Shown: positions 1-12,036, counted from the stretch's first letter. The stretch: 64,000 nucleotides of DNA from Auricularia sp. M13 (GCA_037042915.1 CM073193.1:3658001-3722000), one strand, 5' to 3'. Notes: generated from the letters alone by a model not told the origin. Made by a program: numbers and translations.

Positions 1-2601
1 TGAACTCCACGGCCCAGTCCTTCGCAACAGTCAATACTGCGATCACGTGACGAGCGGCGGACTCGCCTCGATGATGTCCAGCATTGTAGTGAACTGCGAG
101 AAAATGAGGACCTTGTGCTTGCGCTTGAATAGCTCCTCGAGCAAGCGCTCGAGCATCATCATCTTCCCACTCGCGTCAACCAGCTCCTCGTTCACGACAT
201 ATTGACGCGTCACGGGGTCTACAGGCCAATCAAATGCGAATGGGTGGCATGCGACCTGTTGCGTTCCATGGAGAATTCGCACGTCAGACGTCAATCTTCA
301 GCAAGAAGTTCAAGGCAAAGCGCCGAACCTTGCGCAGTTGCATCGTCACATTTTTCAAGTGCATGCTGTTCACCTGACGAACTGGACCCAGTAAGACCAA
401 AGAGGTAGATAAGGACAGAGAAGACACATCGCATACCAGTATTTTTCTTCATCGCCTCGCGTACCGCGGCCTGGGCTTGCTCGTGGTCTTGATTGCCTTT
501 CTCGCCGGCTTCTAGCTTCTCGAGATACTCATCGTCGTCACTCTCGAGGTTGTAGTCGACAGTCTTGCGTTTTCGTAATGTACGGCCCGCGTTTGGATCC
601 TGCTTTTCGACAGCAGCTGCGACGACCTTGTTCCCACCAGACTTGGCAGAAATTAACCAGTCGCGAAGTGCTCCATCCAGCACAGCTTGATACAGCTCTT
701 TCTGCTTTGCTGTCAAAGGAGCATACAAGACGTATTCCTTCTTGGGCGGCTACATGTCTCCAGTCAGCCTGCAAAGGTTCGCTTTCAGTGGGCCGCTCAC
801 AAGGTTCGCTTCGACGTCGGTCTTGAGTCGACGTAGAAGGAAGGGCGCTAGAATGGAATGGAGTGTGCTGACAACCTGCGAAGTTTGCGTTGTGTTCATT
901 GTTTCCTCCATCGTTCCGAAGTTAAACCACTGCTGGAATAGCTCAAGGTCGCTGAATACGTCCGGTAGGATGAAGTTTAACAACGACCACAGTTCCGCGA
1001 GATTATTCTGCGCCTTATTAGTCGCCTTCTCCAAGCTGGCCACAATCAAGCAACGCACATGAAGAGGTGTGCCAGTAATGATCATGCGATTCGCACTCGA
1101 GTATTTCTTGATTTCTCGTATCAACCTGTTTACAACATCAGATATTGTGCGAGCTACGCGTAGCATGAGAGACTCACTTGCAATTCATGTTCTTCAATCG
1201 ATGTCCTACGATAACTCAGCACCAATTATAGTCTGGGCGAATTGACAATGTGCTCACCTTCATCTACAATGATATATCCCCAATCATATGTGCCCAAGGT
1301 CTTGCTATCGCGCATGATGATTTCGTATGTTGTGACGACAACAGGAAATCCCTTCCTGACCCGTGCGCGCATGTCCGCCGTCGTCTCAGGACCACCACTC
1401 GCTTCTTCGGGTTCATCGACGATCTTGGCATTCGACTTGCGTCCCGCGTTTGCGTTTGCCTTTCCAGTCTTACGACCGGAGGATTTACGGGGCTGTTTCT
1501 TCTCCTTTGCAGGGGCAGGTTCCGACGGCGGTTCGCCTGCGCATTGCTTCAACACGGTGCGGCGCAGTTCTGCTCGTTCGTCTTTGGTGCCATAGTAGCA
1601 GCATACTGGGATCTGCCTTGCGGTTAGATGCAAATGTGGCGAGGTCGGCGTAAAGACTTACGTCTGGCGCGAACTTTTCGAACTCGGCCACCCAGTTGTG
1701 CATGACGCTGAGAGGGCAGACCTGAACTTCGGTGTTCAGAGATGGCGAAACAGTGAGAGCTGACGCCACTCACGACAAGAAATGGCTTCTGCACGCCATT
1801 CTCGAGGAGATGTGCAATGAAAGCAATGGTTTGCAAAGTCTTTCCTAACCCCATCTCATCCGCGAGAATGCCATTGAGACTAGAGGCGTTGATAAGCAAT
1901 GGAATGCGCCTCATGAGGTAGCGAAGAATACTTGCCTGTTGAGATAAAGACCTATCATCCACTGAACGCCAGCGAGCTGATAGTCGCGCATAGTCGCACC
2001 CGTGATGAGGCTGGGTTGAACAAAGTCTACGTCTTTGTGAGCAATGGGGGCGCCGTCCTCAGCCTTCACGCGCTTCTGAGGTCCTTCACCATCCTCGTCG
2101 TCTTCACGGGCGCGCTTCTTGGCGGCAGGTCGGCCACGCTTCGGCTGTTCAGCCTTTTGCTTAGCGTTGGCTTCGTTCTGCTGCTGAATACGCTCGGTCA
2201 AAAGCTTCGAGTATATCATGGAGCGCTGGAGCATGTTGGTAAGTCGCGAGAATCGTTTCTGCGCCTCCTGCAGGTAGCCTCAGTCCCTGCAGCGTTGTCA
2301 AGAGCGCTCGTCCGCGCACGCTATCGTCTACTTCCTCGTCGAGGTCTGCAGGCTAGAGGGCACCAGCGCTTCAGATTCTGTGGCTGGGACGGGAATTGAT
2401 ACGCAGACTCACAAAAGCATCAGTGGTGACGCTCGGGTCGGGGCTCGTGGCCAGCGACGAGTTGGGAGCGGTGGCGGGCTCGGACATGGGTGTGGGAGAG
2501 GGTGCAACGGACGATCCAGGGTCGGTCAGTGTCATTGCGACGGGAACGCGAGAAAGGCTGAGTCTGGGCGGAGTTTGTGACGCGTCTTTTGAGCGATTCA
2601 T
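1..2601 (-). CDS. SNF2-family chromatin remodeller, LSH/DDM1/Irc5 type (C-terminus beyond left edge)
   Basis: ATP-dependent DNA translocase of the HELLS/DDM1/Irc5 branch, a nuclear remodeller tied to heterochromatin and cohesin loading in relatives. Seen: an acidic/basic N-terminal region, then [10 protein letters not shown], the Walker A helix [10 protein letters not shown], the DEGH box (split by an intron at 1206-1257 and rejoined as [13 protein letters not shown]), [27 protein letters not shown] and, after an insert, the start of the helicase C domain at [15 protein letters not shown]. The segment [15 protein letters not shown] is close to the LSH family rather than to Snf2 or Chd. The lysine/arginine-rich stretch around 2060-2160 is a likely nuclear localisation signal. 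The start is set at the ATG at 2601 (MNRSKD); an in-frame ATG at 2535 is an alternative that would lengthen the promoter. The last intron seen (20-66) appears to be GC-AG. The remaining helicase C motifs lie outside the window. Confidence 0.9.
20..66 (-). other. GC-AG intron in the LSH-type helicase
   Basis: The exon ends with GAG (codon E of MLDIIE) and the next bases are GCGAGT, not GT. Splicing to the AG at 20-21 joins GAG to GACTGG and gives IIEDWAVEF, as expected after this motif in Irc5/LSH proteins. A branch-like TTGAC lies upstream of the acceptor. Reading straight through gives a stop within a few codons. Confidence 0.65.
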
Positions 2602-2633
2602 ATTGGGCGCTTCGGAAAGTTCAAGTCCCGGCA
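2602..2633. promoter_or_regulatory. Very short divergent intergenic region
   Basis: Only 32 bp separate the assigned start codons of the helicase (minus) and the PCI-domain gene (plus). Any core promoter must overlap transcribed or coding sequence of one or both genes. No TATA box is visible. Confidence 0.6.
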
Positions 2634-4314
2634 ATGTCGTTAGCGCCGTACATCGCCCAGACAGCCGCCGCGCTCGGCGCACAGGACGGCAACGCGCTCG
2701 CCGGCTTGCTCGCCGCGAGCGGTCCCCAGGCAAAGGAGCTCTTGCGAGTCGTGCAGGACACCCGAGTGCGTCATGCCGCCCAATCGACACTAAGTCATGT
2801 TCTCAACGGCCCACGACAGCCTGCCGCGCTCGCACGCTTCAGAAACTCGATCGTCAGCCCATGGGACGAGATAGCCATTGCGCATGTCCGTGCTGCCGTC
2901 CACGTTGAAGAGCAAAACTATGCAGATGCATATAGCGCGCAGCGAGAAGTCGCAAAGTATGGCCGTTGCCAGGCTTGTCGCGCTCTGTCCTGACGCTTTC
3001 GCTTCCAGTGCTTTCCTACGTTTCTTCATCACAACCACAAACTGGACCCTTCCGCGCTGTACACCGTGTTGACCGACTTGCGAGATCTCGCGTACAGGGC
3101 AAGCACCACAACTGCGTCCAATGCGCAACGAGTATGACACCGCATATGTAGGCAGACATTGCAGCCTTCCAGAGGGGCCAGCAAGGCCTGAGTATGGAGG
3201 ACGCCGCTCGAACCTGTAACAAGGCATTCAGCAACTGTGTCACAGACAGGTTTCGCTCCCACCCATGATTTCGATTGCGATCTCAACTCATCTTGCAGAA
3301 CATCACCATATGAGGTTTCCCGGAAATGGGGCATCTACTACACTGTCGGCCTGGTTTTGAAGTGTTATTTCAGAGTATGACTGCCGACATCTATCCCTGA
3401 CATACCTGACGCTGGTCCAGGTTAAGCGCATCGCGCTGTCCAGGAATGTCATGCGGGCGCTCAAGGCGCAACCTGATATTCCGCCTCTCTCTGCATACCC
3501 GCGGGGACATCAAGTGAGCACTGCCCAGCTTGCCGATCTTGTCCTAGCCCTCAACGACCGTAGGTTACCTACAGGTACTACCTCGGTATGATCAGCTTCT
3601 TGAACGAAGAATACGCCCAGGTGCGCTGTTCGGCTGTGGTCGCTTCCGCGCAAGCTCAATCCATCTGGTATTCAGGCCGAGGAAGAATTGACCTTCGCCT
3701 TCTACAACTGCCATTGCGACTCGGTGCAAAATCTTGAGTATGGTCCAAACGCTGCCCTAGAGACATTACCGCTGATGGTTCATGCAGGCGGATTTTGACA
3801 TATCTCATCCCTTTACGGATTTTGTGCGGGCAACTACCTTCCGATGAGCTCCTTGACCGCTTTCCAGCATTGCGTGAACTGTACCGCCCCTTCATACAGG
3901 CCATTCGCAAAGGAAAACTACAGGACTACGATGCCGCCTTAGCCTCGCAGGAGGCGCGCCTGGCGGATCTGGGTATCTTACTAACTGTTGAAAAGACACG
4001 AGACGTCTGCTTGCGTAGCCTTTTCCGTAGAGCGTGCGTCGCTCATCGCCTTGCAACTCCCTCGAGCTGGCCACGCTGACTTTGTCGCCAGTTGGATAGC
4101 GACAAAGCGCTCGACCCGCATTCCGATCTCAACGTTCCATTCAGCCCTACGAATATCCGGACAAGAAGATGTCCCGGTGGAAGAGGCAGAGTGCTTGTTA
4201 GCCAACATGATTTACAAAGGGTTCATGCGCGGGTACATTTCACATGAACGACAAATGGTTGTACTTGCGGCGTCTTCTACTTTTCCGTTGACCAGAGTCA
4301 ATCCATATGCATAG
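2634..4314 (+). CDS. PCI-domain protein, Csn12/PCID2/Thp1 type
   Basis: Probable TREX-2 or Csn12 subunit acting in mRNA export or splicing-linked complexes. Seen in spliced pieces: N-terminal helices (MSLAPYIAQ, then LRNSIVSPWDE-like text), FLRFFITTTNWTLP, the family-typical TYRYYLGMISFLNEEY region with RILTYLIPLRILCGQLPSDE, and the C-terminal winged-helix part with LANMIYKGFMRGYISHE ending in VNPYA. The PCI helices and the winged helix are in the usual order and the total is of normal length (about 400 residues). At least four introns are needed between 2960 and 4020. The start at 2634 is the first ATG in the open frame. Csn12 and Thp1/PCID2 are paralogues and I cannot separate them confidently by eye. 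Confidence 0.85.
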
Positions 4315-4462
4315 CGTTTGCCAATGTACAATACCAAAATCACAGCACCCGTCGTGCGGGATCTTGGGCTGCAACAGGATAATCCCGGGTGCCGAAGCCA
4401 TCGCTCCGAGTCCGTGCTGTCAGGACTTGACGGTCTACCCCGCTGTGCCCGGTTCACATGGA

Positions 4463-4469
4463 TATAAAG
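4463..4469 (+). promoter_or_regulatory. TATA box of the vWA gene
   Basis: TATAAAG lies about 45-50 bp upstream of the ATG at 4513 in otherwise GC-balanced sequence; position and sequence fit a core promoter. Confidence 0.5.
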
Positions 4470-4512
4470 CTGTCCTTGTCGGCCTGTCGTTTGTTTCACC
4501 ACACCAGCACCC

Positions 4513-6068
4513 ATGGGTAACGGACAGTCCTCGACAGCGCGTGGCTCGCGCTCACACTCGCGGTCAACCAAGTCGGTCGGATGCTCCCCGTCGCCTTCTC
4601 CATCGCGTAGGCCATCGCCCACTCGCGCAACACATCGGACAGCCAGAGACCCTCTTGCAGAAGGGGATGAGCCACCTCCACCATACTCTAGGGCTTCCCC
4701 AACACAGAAATATCTGTCGCCCGAGGCTGCATCTCTGAGTGCACAATTGCCCAGGACGCCAAACCTGCGCCGTTCGTCCTCAAGCTCTGGCACTCCTCGG
4801 GAAATGCTGGCTTCGTCAGTCAATCCAATACGCACAGGCGCCATCAGTCCATGGCCAATCCGCCCAGGCTGAAGGTGCCTATGTCCAGCTCAAGCTCGCA
4901 CAGGCTAGATCTTCGTGCCATCGAGGACGACCTCTTTGTGCTGCAAGCAGCTCTTGCGAGTCGCAGGACACCCAGCCCAAGACCAGGGATCTTCATCTCG
5001 CGGGCGCCGAGTCCTAGTCTGCAAGGGTCGATGGCAAATCATCCATATGCGCACGGTGGACATTTGATCACCTTGAACGTACCGCTTTCTCGTCCTCGGT
5101 CTACAACTTCAGGAGAAGGTTCGAATGGGCACTGCGGTAATTCAATGGCTGACCTTCCACGTCGCACAGATCCCCTCCATCTACTGAAGCGCTATGACAC
5201 GCAAGTGATCATTGAGTACGGACTTTACCTTCCGTTGTTGTCATCCACTAACGCGGTCGCAGTGATTCGGAGTCTGTAAGCAGAGCTGTAGGTCTGAGAC
5301 AGCCATGTTCACATAACACAGATGCTTGGTGGTCATTGGTTCGAGGCTTGCGATGCCCTAGCCAAGTTGGTCGATGCCGCCGGCAGATACGAAATATCTG
5401 GAATAAGACTTCATTTCCTGAATAACACTTACACGTGCCTTGTAAAGGTTTGCATGACCTACAGCATCAGGCCATGCGGAATGCTGATCTGCGTAAAACA
5501 GAATGCCACAGATGTTCGGAAGGCTTTTCAAACAGTCACGCCTCAGCGTCGCTCAGCCTCCCCGTGAGTAAATTTGGAACCTATAAACCCACATATATCT
5601 GATATATAGCGAAATTAGGGTGGGGGAGAAACTCGAAGAACTGTTATTGAAGTATATGGCCGACTTGGAAGCCTCAAAGGCGCCAGATTCGGAAGTAGAG
5701 CCGCCGAAGCCCGTAAATTATATCGTTCTCACGGATGGCGCACCCAGTCAGTCTTAGACCGCCCCCCTTTCATCTTGCTGACCGTAACCCGTGCAGGTGA
5801 TGATCCCGAGAGCGTAATAGTGGCCGCTGCGCGTCGGCTGGACTCTCAACATTTCCCGCTCGGCCAGATAGGCATCCAGTTTGTACAGATTGGCAACGAC
5901 CCTGAAGCTACGCTGGCGCTTCGAGAGCTTGACGATGAGCTTGCAAAGAAGCATGGGGTCCGTGATATGGTTGACACAACGCCTTACACCGGTGGCACGT
6001 TGACGGCAGAAATTCTCGCAAAGATTTTGCTTGGTGGGGTCAACCGTCGTGTGGATAAGCGCGCGTAG
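4513..6068 (+). CDS. vWA-domain protein with possible N-myristoylation and PPxY motif
   Basis: The protein starts MGNGQSS, a plausible N-myristoylation signal (Gly2, small residue at 6), followed by about 180 residues rich in Ser, Pro and Arg that include a PPPPY motif at 4672-4686, a possible WW-domain ligand. The second half is a von Willebrand A domain: splicing of 5219-5262 and 5276-5321 yields YDTQVII then IDDSESML, which keeps the DxSxS metal-binding pattern. IRLHFLNN, VNYIVLTDGAP and GIQFVQIGND follow, as in other fungal vWA proteins. The N-terminal part changes frame near 4770-4815; a 44-nt intron starting GTCCTC would restore it, but its donor is weak. The role is unknown; membrane-associated scaffolding is only an inference. 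Confidence 0.75.
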
Positions 6069-6481
6069 TTGCACCCGCGAGTCTCATGCACTGTATTTCA
6101 TAGATATTACATATCCTGGCGCTTGCAATCATCGTTTAATTACTGGCGAAGACACTATATCCGCGGCCTACTGCGAAGTTGAACGAATATTTAACTTGCG
6201 GAACGAATCCGAGTCTTGCAACGCGAGTTGCGAAGGATAAGGATTGTCAACATCCTTACGATGAACGTCGAAGAAGGTCCTTTATTAATCTGGAACTGAG
6301 ACCGTGCCAGCACGCAACCGGTGGCCTGGAGCTGGATACCGATACTACAAGCAAATGCAGACGTTGTGACAGATCATAGCATGTTACGTAAAGCGTGGGA
6401 ATTCCGCGGCAAACAATCCGAGTAAGTACAACACACATCTAGATAGTTCCCATATCATGCTCCGCACAGCGCAACAGAACC
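6069..6481. other. Convergent 3' intergenic region
   Basis: About 410 bp between two converging stop codons. I see only short chance ORFs and no repeat or RNA gene. Confidence 0.5.
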
Positions 6482-7979
6482 TCAGACAGTGTCGAGAGCA
6501 GTGCCTCCCGCCATACGGTCGACCTCGATCGCCTCCTGCAGGCCTACGACCTCGAAGAAGGCTCGGGGGTCCATGCCCTGAGAAATATTTCAATCATCTT
6601 ACTTACCTAGCTGAAGGGGGGCACTAACCTGAGCACTGGTGAAGTCGGTTCCAGTCTTCTTCAGAAGCTGTAAAGTAGTTAGCCGATGTTGATACAAGGA
6701 ATTTCAATGCCTCCTACATGGAAGGCGTTGCGCAGAGCGTGTACCATGCTGACGGCGGAGATGAGACTAAAGACTGCGAAAGGAATTAATGGCATGTAGA
6801 TGTGACTTCGCCGCCATTTTCTCACTAATGATCTTGGCTCCCATCTCTTGCGCCTGGTCGACGGTAAAGGACGGGGTGAGACCACCGCTTATGACATTGA
6901 CGAGGACCTGACGGATGTCCATAAGCATGAAGGAGCGCATCCGTTGTCTGGGAAGCTTACGGGAGTAGGATGTAGCGCGGCAACTGTACGCTGCAGGGCT
7001 TCCTTCGTTCGCACGCCTTCGATGAAGGCGACGTCGGCGCCGGCAGCAGCGGCAGCTTGCAACCGAGCGATCGCATCGTCCATACCATTAACTTGAGCGG
7101 CATCACTGTTGCGATATTAACCAAGGTTCACGCGATAGACATGCCAGCCTCACCTCCGAGCGATAATGACCATATCGGACCCGAGCCTGTCACGTGCCTG
7201 CACGGCAGCGCGAATCCGAGCTAAGTACTCGTCGACCGGCACAACCGCCTTTCCCAACAGATGACCACAGCGCTTAGTCTGAACCTGAGTGCTTACGAGT
7301 GAATTCGATGCTTCGCAACAGCTTGAAGAGTTACCATACCTGGTCCTCAATGTGCAGTGCAGCAACGCCTGCCTTCTCATACATCTGCACAGTCCGTGCA
7401 ACCATGACCGGGCCACCGAATCCTGTGTCGGCGTCGGCAATCAACCTGCGTCAAGTTGAGTGAACACGTTTTCCCGTTTTCGTCAGATATCGCCTACGGG
7501 ATGCTGGGGTCGAGGTTCGTGACGATGGCAGCATTCTGTAGACTTATCAAAGCGAGAAAACGACAATCGGCGACTCGCTTACCTGCGCGAAGTCGTTCAA
7601 CGTCGCTATAGCAAGGTCTGGCATGCCAAGACGAGAGGCGGTCGTTGCAGCTCCACTGGACCAGGATTTAGTTCTAAGCACAGAGACGCGATTCTGTCGC
7701 GGACCTCTGGTACAGGCAGGTGAAGCCAGCCTCAACGGCAACGCGTGCGGAGAGTCTGCAATTATGAGACCTTGTATAACCCGAGGAAAAGTCATCTCAC
7801 CCATCACAGATGCCTGGGGCAACGACGATCTCGCCGCTGGCGAGCATCTGCCTGAGACGAGTGCTCGCCTTCACCGGCGCAGGAGCTCTCAGGACCCGGG
7901 TAATGGGGAGCTGCTCCTGCTCATGGACGCCGTTGGCGCTGTCGACAATCGCGTTGTAGACGGAGGTGATGCTAGGCAT
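6482..7979 (-). CDS. PEP mutase/isocitrate lyase-family enzyme (oxaloacetate hydrolase or dimethylmalate lyase-like)
   Basis: Cleaves or forms C-C bonds of 2-oxo or 2-methyl dicarboxylic acids; in fungi close relatives include oxaloacetate acetylhydrolase (oxalate formation) and methylisocitrate lyase-like enzymes. Seen: LRQMLASGEIVVAPGICDG near the N-terminus, then after an intron GLSARVAVEAGFTCLYQ and SGAATTASRLGMPDLA, the catalytic-loop signature KRCGHLLGK (the Cys is the expected base), VPVDEYLARIRAAVQAR, then AGADVAFIEGVRTKEAL and a C-terminus DPRAFFEVVGLQEAIEVDR. Length (about 330 residues after splicing) is normal. The fold family is clear; the substrate is not. The start ATG at 7979 is supported by a TATA box upstream. 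Confidence 0.85.
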
Positions 7980-8605
7980 GTTGAGTGTCGAAGCGAGTTG
8001 ACTGGGAGGATGACTCGAAGCGAATGAGGACTGCTATACCACAAGACCAGCTTTATAGCACCCCTCAAGCTGTAGCAGTCTCAGCTGAAAACTCATGCAA
8101 GGCGTCAGTTTGACCGGTACGAGGACAACCCTTGCCACGTCCCCAGAAGTCCGGGGCTCCAGCATGTGTTAAGCCTGCCCTGTCTATCGGGAGAGCGTGG
8201 ACTTCTAGGGCGACACTGTAAACCTTACACTTGGCGGTAGATTCAATTGCTATTCGCCTGTGAAAACTCCTGCTGTCCTCACGTGATACGAACAGGGACG
8301 GAGATCATAAAACCACGCACTATATACTGTCTCCGAACGAATGAGCTCCTGAAGTTTGATTGTCTGGAGAGCCAAAAGGTGATCTTCCCCTCCGGTAACA
8401 GATAGCACAGGCTATATACACGTGTCAAGCAACGCACTGAGACCTCCAATTCGCTCGGCGTCTCCCCCCGGACGCCTGATATTCCCTTGGCATCGAGCGC
8501 TTGGACAGCCACGCATGGGGCGGCTTTTACGACTGTGCGATACGCGCACGCCAAGCCCATGGTGGCGAAGGCAGACTCAGAGCGCACATACGATTGTCCC
8601 TTTTG
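7980..8605. other. Intergenic region: promoter of the PEP mutase-family gene and 3' flank of the gamma-tubulin component
   Basis: 626 bp without a supported gene. It holds the TATA box at 8051-8059; ORFs here are short and show no family motif. Confidence 0.5.
8051..8059 (-). promoter_or_regulatory. TATA box of the PEP mutase-family gene
   Basis: GCTATAAAG on the minus strand, about 72-80 bp upstream of the ATG at 7979. Strong TATA elements are common in regulated rather than housekeeping fungal promoters. Confidence 0.55.
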
Positions 8606-11600
8606 TCACAAATCCCATGCTTGCAAGTTGAAAGCGAAGGAACTAAACTTGGGTGATGTTGGCAAGGTGTCAGCCGCGAGTGCTTCAATGCCTTGGCGCA
8701 GTTGAAGCAACTGTGCTGCCAGCTCTGTGCGCATCTCGCGAAGCTTGAGGGGCTCTAGGCCCAGTTCAGCGGCTGGGCGTGCTGTGGAGTACGCTTCGCC
8801 CTTTACCGGAGATTCGGTTGGAAGCTCGTCGTCCTCCTCCGAGTCGGAATCCGGCTGCAGCAAGGTGGGCGGCCGCCTCCGCAACAAGGTTGCCCTGCTT
8901 CTTTTCCGCATAGGCTGTGGGTTGGCTTTCGCATCCAAATGCAACGCCAGAGCTCTGAACTGCAGGCACATGTCCAGGATGGCAATGATATTACCGTGCA
9001 AACTCCTCGTCTAGACCCACCATTCAGATCACTGTGTCTAGTTGCGGTGACACCTCACCTGTCGCTGAAGCAAGATAAGAGTACTGGTATCACTGAGGCT
9101 GGTGTAGAATGAGGAGATGCTAAAAAGAACGCAGTCGGAGACTCACTGTTGGTTGTGCACGTCGATCATCTCATCGAATGTAACGGCCGCGTGTAAGCGT
9201 TCGTGAAGTTCGGCGACGAGAGTATGCAAGGACTACGAAGTCAGCACGAGCCCCCTACGATGCGAGTAACGCTTACAGATGATATGAAATCTACTAATAC
9301 ACTCATGAACCAGGATAAATAGTGTCTGAGCAAGTGTAGCTCGTGTGTCCCGGCCGCCGTGATGCACAGGAACGCGTCTTCCAATGCACGCTGGCCCCGT
9401 CTTACCTGTAGCAACATGGTAAAAACGGTTGAGTATGTCTGCATTGCCTCCCCGCTGAAGAAGTAATTGAGAGGAAAAGCAGCCTAGGATACCTCAGCCA
9501 TCCCCCCCAGCAAATGCGACTACGCTACTCACAATATACTCTATGCGCAAACCGTCATGGCCTTTCACCGAGCGGATAGCGGACGTCGCTCTATGGCCAG
9601 CATACGACAACCGCACAATATTTGCGTCGATCCAGTCTTCATGCGCAGCAACGTCGCGGAATGTCGAGTTCAAAAAATGGAAGTCTGCCCATGCAGAGCC
9701 GCGCTCGTCCAACTGTGTCTATCTTTCAGCACGCGCGACATCTACTGCGCAGCGCAAACTCACCTTCGCAAAAACGACGTCACACCATTGGGACATCACG
9801 TCGCCGCGCTTCATCAGACAGAGACCCTCCACTGCCGCTAGGGCCCGCGAGAAATCGCAGCGCTCGAGCAACACGGACTTCAAGCCACGCTGGACGTCGG
9901 AGAGACAGTGGGCGAGGTAGTCATGCAATGCATTGGGAAGCATCGACCCATCTCCAAGAGTGTTAGTCGATATGCTCTCGCGTAGCAATTCCTGCGCCGA
10001 CTTCCATGTCCGGACAGTATCCATAACAGATCGGGTCATGTCGGCAATATCCATGACCCGCAACAATCCCACGGTCTTGCCAGCAGCGAGGAGTGACTGA
10101 GATAGTTGTTGAAAAAGTTCCGGGACAACAGTGGCGTTATCCTCGCCGTCGTCGCCCTTCGTTCGTAGCGTATACCCAGCAGACCAGAAGTCAGGTGACG
10201 CAGGAGGGATGTCATGTCGTTCAATGAAGAACTCGCCATGGGTCCCATAAAATGCCTCATCTCCCCAATTTTGGCCTTGTACACTCATGCCATTTCGTAA
10301 CCAGCGTGCACACATCGCCCAGACGGGTTCGGCTGAAGTGCATAGAACAGAGCACAGGTTACGTGCCGTGACTTCATCACCGACGGACAGGCATGACTGC
10401 ACGGCGTAGTAGACCTCGTCCAAGACATGCTTAGCCACCACGGCTGCAGGAAGTCGCGTAAGACGGGCGGGTAGGGCTGCCGTATCTTCGGAGGTTGATT
10501 CCGCGGCCTTGGGCGCGATAGCAGCTACTTCGTAGAGCAGTTCATCAAGTGCCACAAAGAGCGTTTGCGCCGGACGTAGCTCGTGTAGTAGGGACAGCAG
10601 AGAAACCGTAACAGCCACGCCAGAGCGACCTGCAGCTTGGCTAATAGCTTGCTCCTTAGCAGCACAGGATTCCGAGAACGCGGAAACCTGCTCGTCGATG
10701 GCAGTGGCAAACGCCTCCAAAGTGCGGCTGGGTCGTCGAGTAGCGGGAGTTGTGATAAATCGATGTGTCCCCGAGGCAAATTCCCGTAATCGCGATAGTC
10801 GAGAGTGCAGAGCGGAGATCTCCGTCAGAATAGACGTAAGGGATACTGAAGTTAGATGTGCCAGTCGATGACTATCTGCGCCACGGAGCAAATCAGATCC
10901 TAGGAGTGATTCATGACCCTGAAGGCCAATCAAACACTCCCGAACCAAGTTGCCTTCGTGAATCCAACCCTGGGAGACGGATTAAAGACGTTCTCTTGGC
11001 GCAAACCAGCGCACCTTAGAGATATCGCAGAGCAGGGAGTCCGCCAAAGCAGGCCCTGCGAGGCCGGTTAGGACGATGGCATTACATGAAACAAAGTCAA
11101 TGACCTAGAGATGAAGGATCGCCGGAGTTGAACGGCCGCGAGGTGGTGACATGGTGCTCGTCTCTCCAATACTGGCGCTCGCGGAGCGCTTCCACAACTC
11201 TCCGATGAGCAAACGGATTCTGGGTGCCAGGATGTTTTTGTCGGGCCTGGGAGGCATCCGATATAGAATGTGGCGATTCGGGAGTACGTGGGGGAGAAAG
11301 GAGAAGCTCGACGCCGTGCTGCTCAGCGATGAACTGGTCTCTTCGTCTTCCTTCCAATGATCGCCTTCGAATGGCTCTTCACCCATAATCTCGTCCCATG
11401 TGAGTTGCGGTGGCGGAATAAAGAGCTCTTGGCGCGCGTCTTTGGCTTTCTGTAGTGTGTCCTTGTCAGGCGGGTGTGCAGCATGCATCTTCGACTGTCA
11501 GCGATCCCGGTCGATGCACCAAGGAAGGAACTGTTACCAGGAAGTGCAAGACATCCGCGAGCACGTTGCACTGTGCGTTTGGGTTAGCGCCCGCTGTTTT

Positions 11601-11992
11601 AAAGATGACAGGCCGCGCACCTGAGGAGGTGTCATGTCCTGCGCGAGCAGCCGCTGTCGGGCGCCTCGCAGCAAGTCCGCAAGCTCAGCGTTGTGCGTCA
11701 CGCGTATCCTCTGCTCAAAGTCGTTATAGGACGCGTCGACCTCGCGTTTCGACGTCGCTGTGCGGGATTGCAGCGTGTCTGTGAGGGCAGAGACGGCGCG
11801 ATCGACCTGGGCGTTGAACTGCTCCGGGTTGTCGTCGCTGCGGCATATGCCCGCGACAAGCGTGCGCGACAGTGCAGCCAGCGCCTGGTAGCGAGCATTG
11901 GACAGGGGAGAAGGCCCAAATCTTGAGTTTGGGCGCTGGGCCAGGCGGGACGGCACCGAGCGCGACGAGGCGGACGCGGAAGAGACGACATG
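8606..11992 (-). CDS. Gamma-tubulin complex component, Spc97/Spc98 family, GCP5-like
   Basis: Part of the gamma-tubulin ring complex that nucleates microtubules at spindle poles. The largest exon (9719 to about 10948) carries GRIP1-like helices and the segment WGDEAFYGTHGEFFIERH followed by DFWSAGYTLRTK, which resembles GCP5 more than GCP2 or GCP3. The C-terminal exons (9000-9700, 8606-9001) give the GRIP2 part with VSVTRIVGG-type text and helices ending at NLQAWDL. Upstream exons read NARYQALAALSRTLVAG and QRIRVTHNAELADLL, then CNVLADVLHFL. The start is uncertain: the only nearby ATG (11992) is in a different frame from the N-terminal coding sequence, which otherwise opens without an ATG. 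A 37-nt intron or a base error could reconcile them. Confidence 0.85.
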
Positions 11993-12036
11993 AACGCGCC
12001 TCGGTAACCGCCGCCGCGACTCAGCCTTCCGCCACC

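Noticed and set aside
8422-8705. Plus-strand ORFs upstream of the PEP mutase-family gene
   Set aside because: They overlap the 3' end of the minus-strand gamma-tubulin gene and show no family motif or typical start context.
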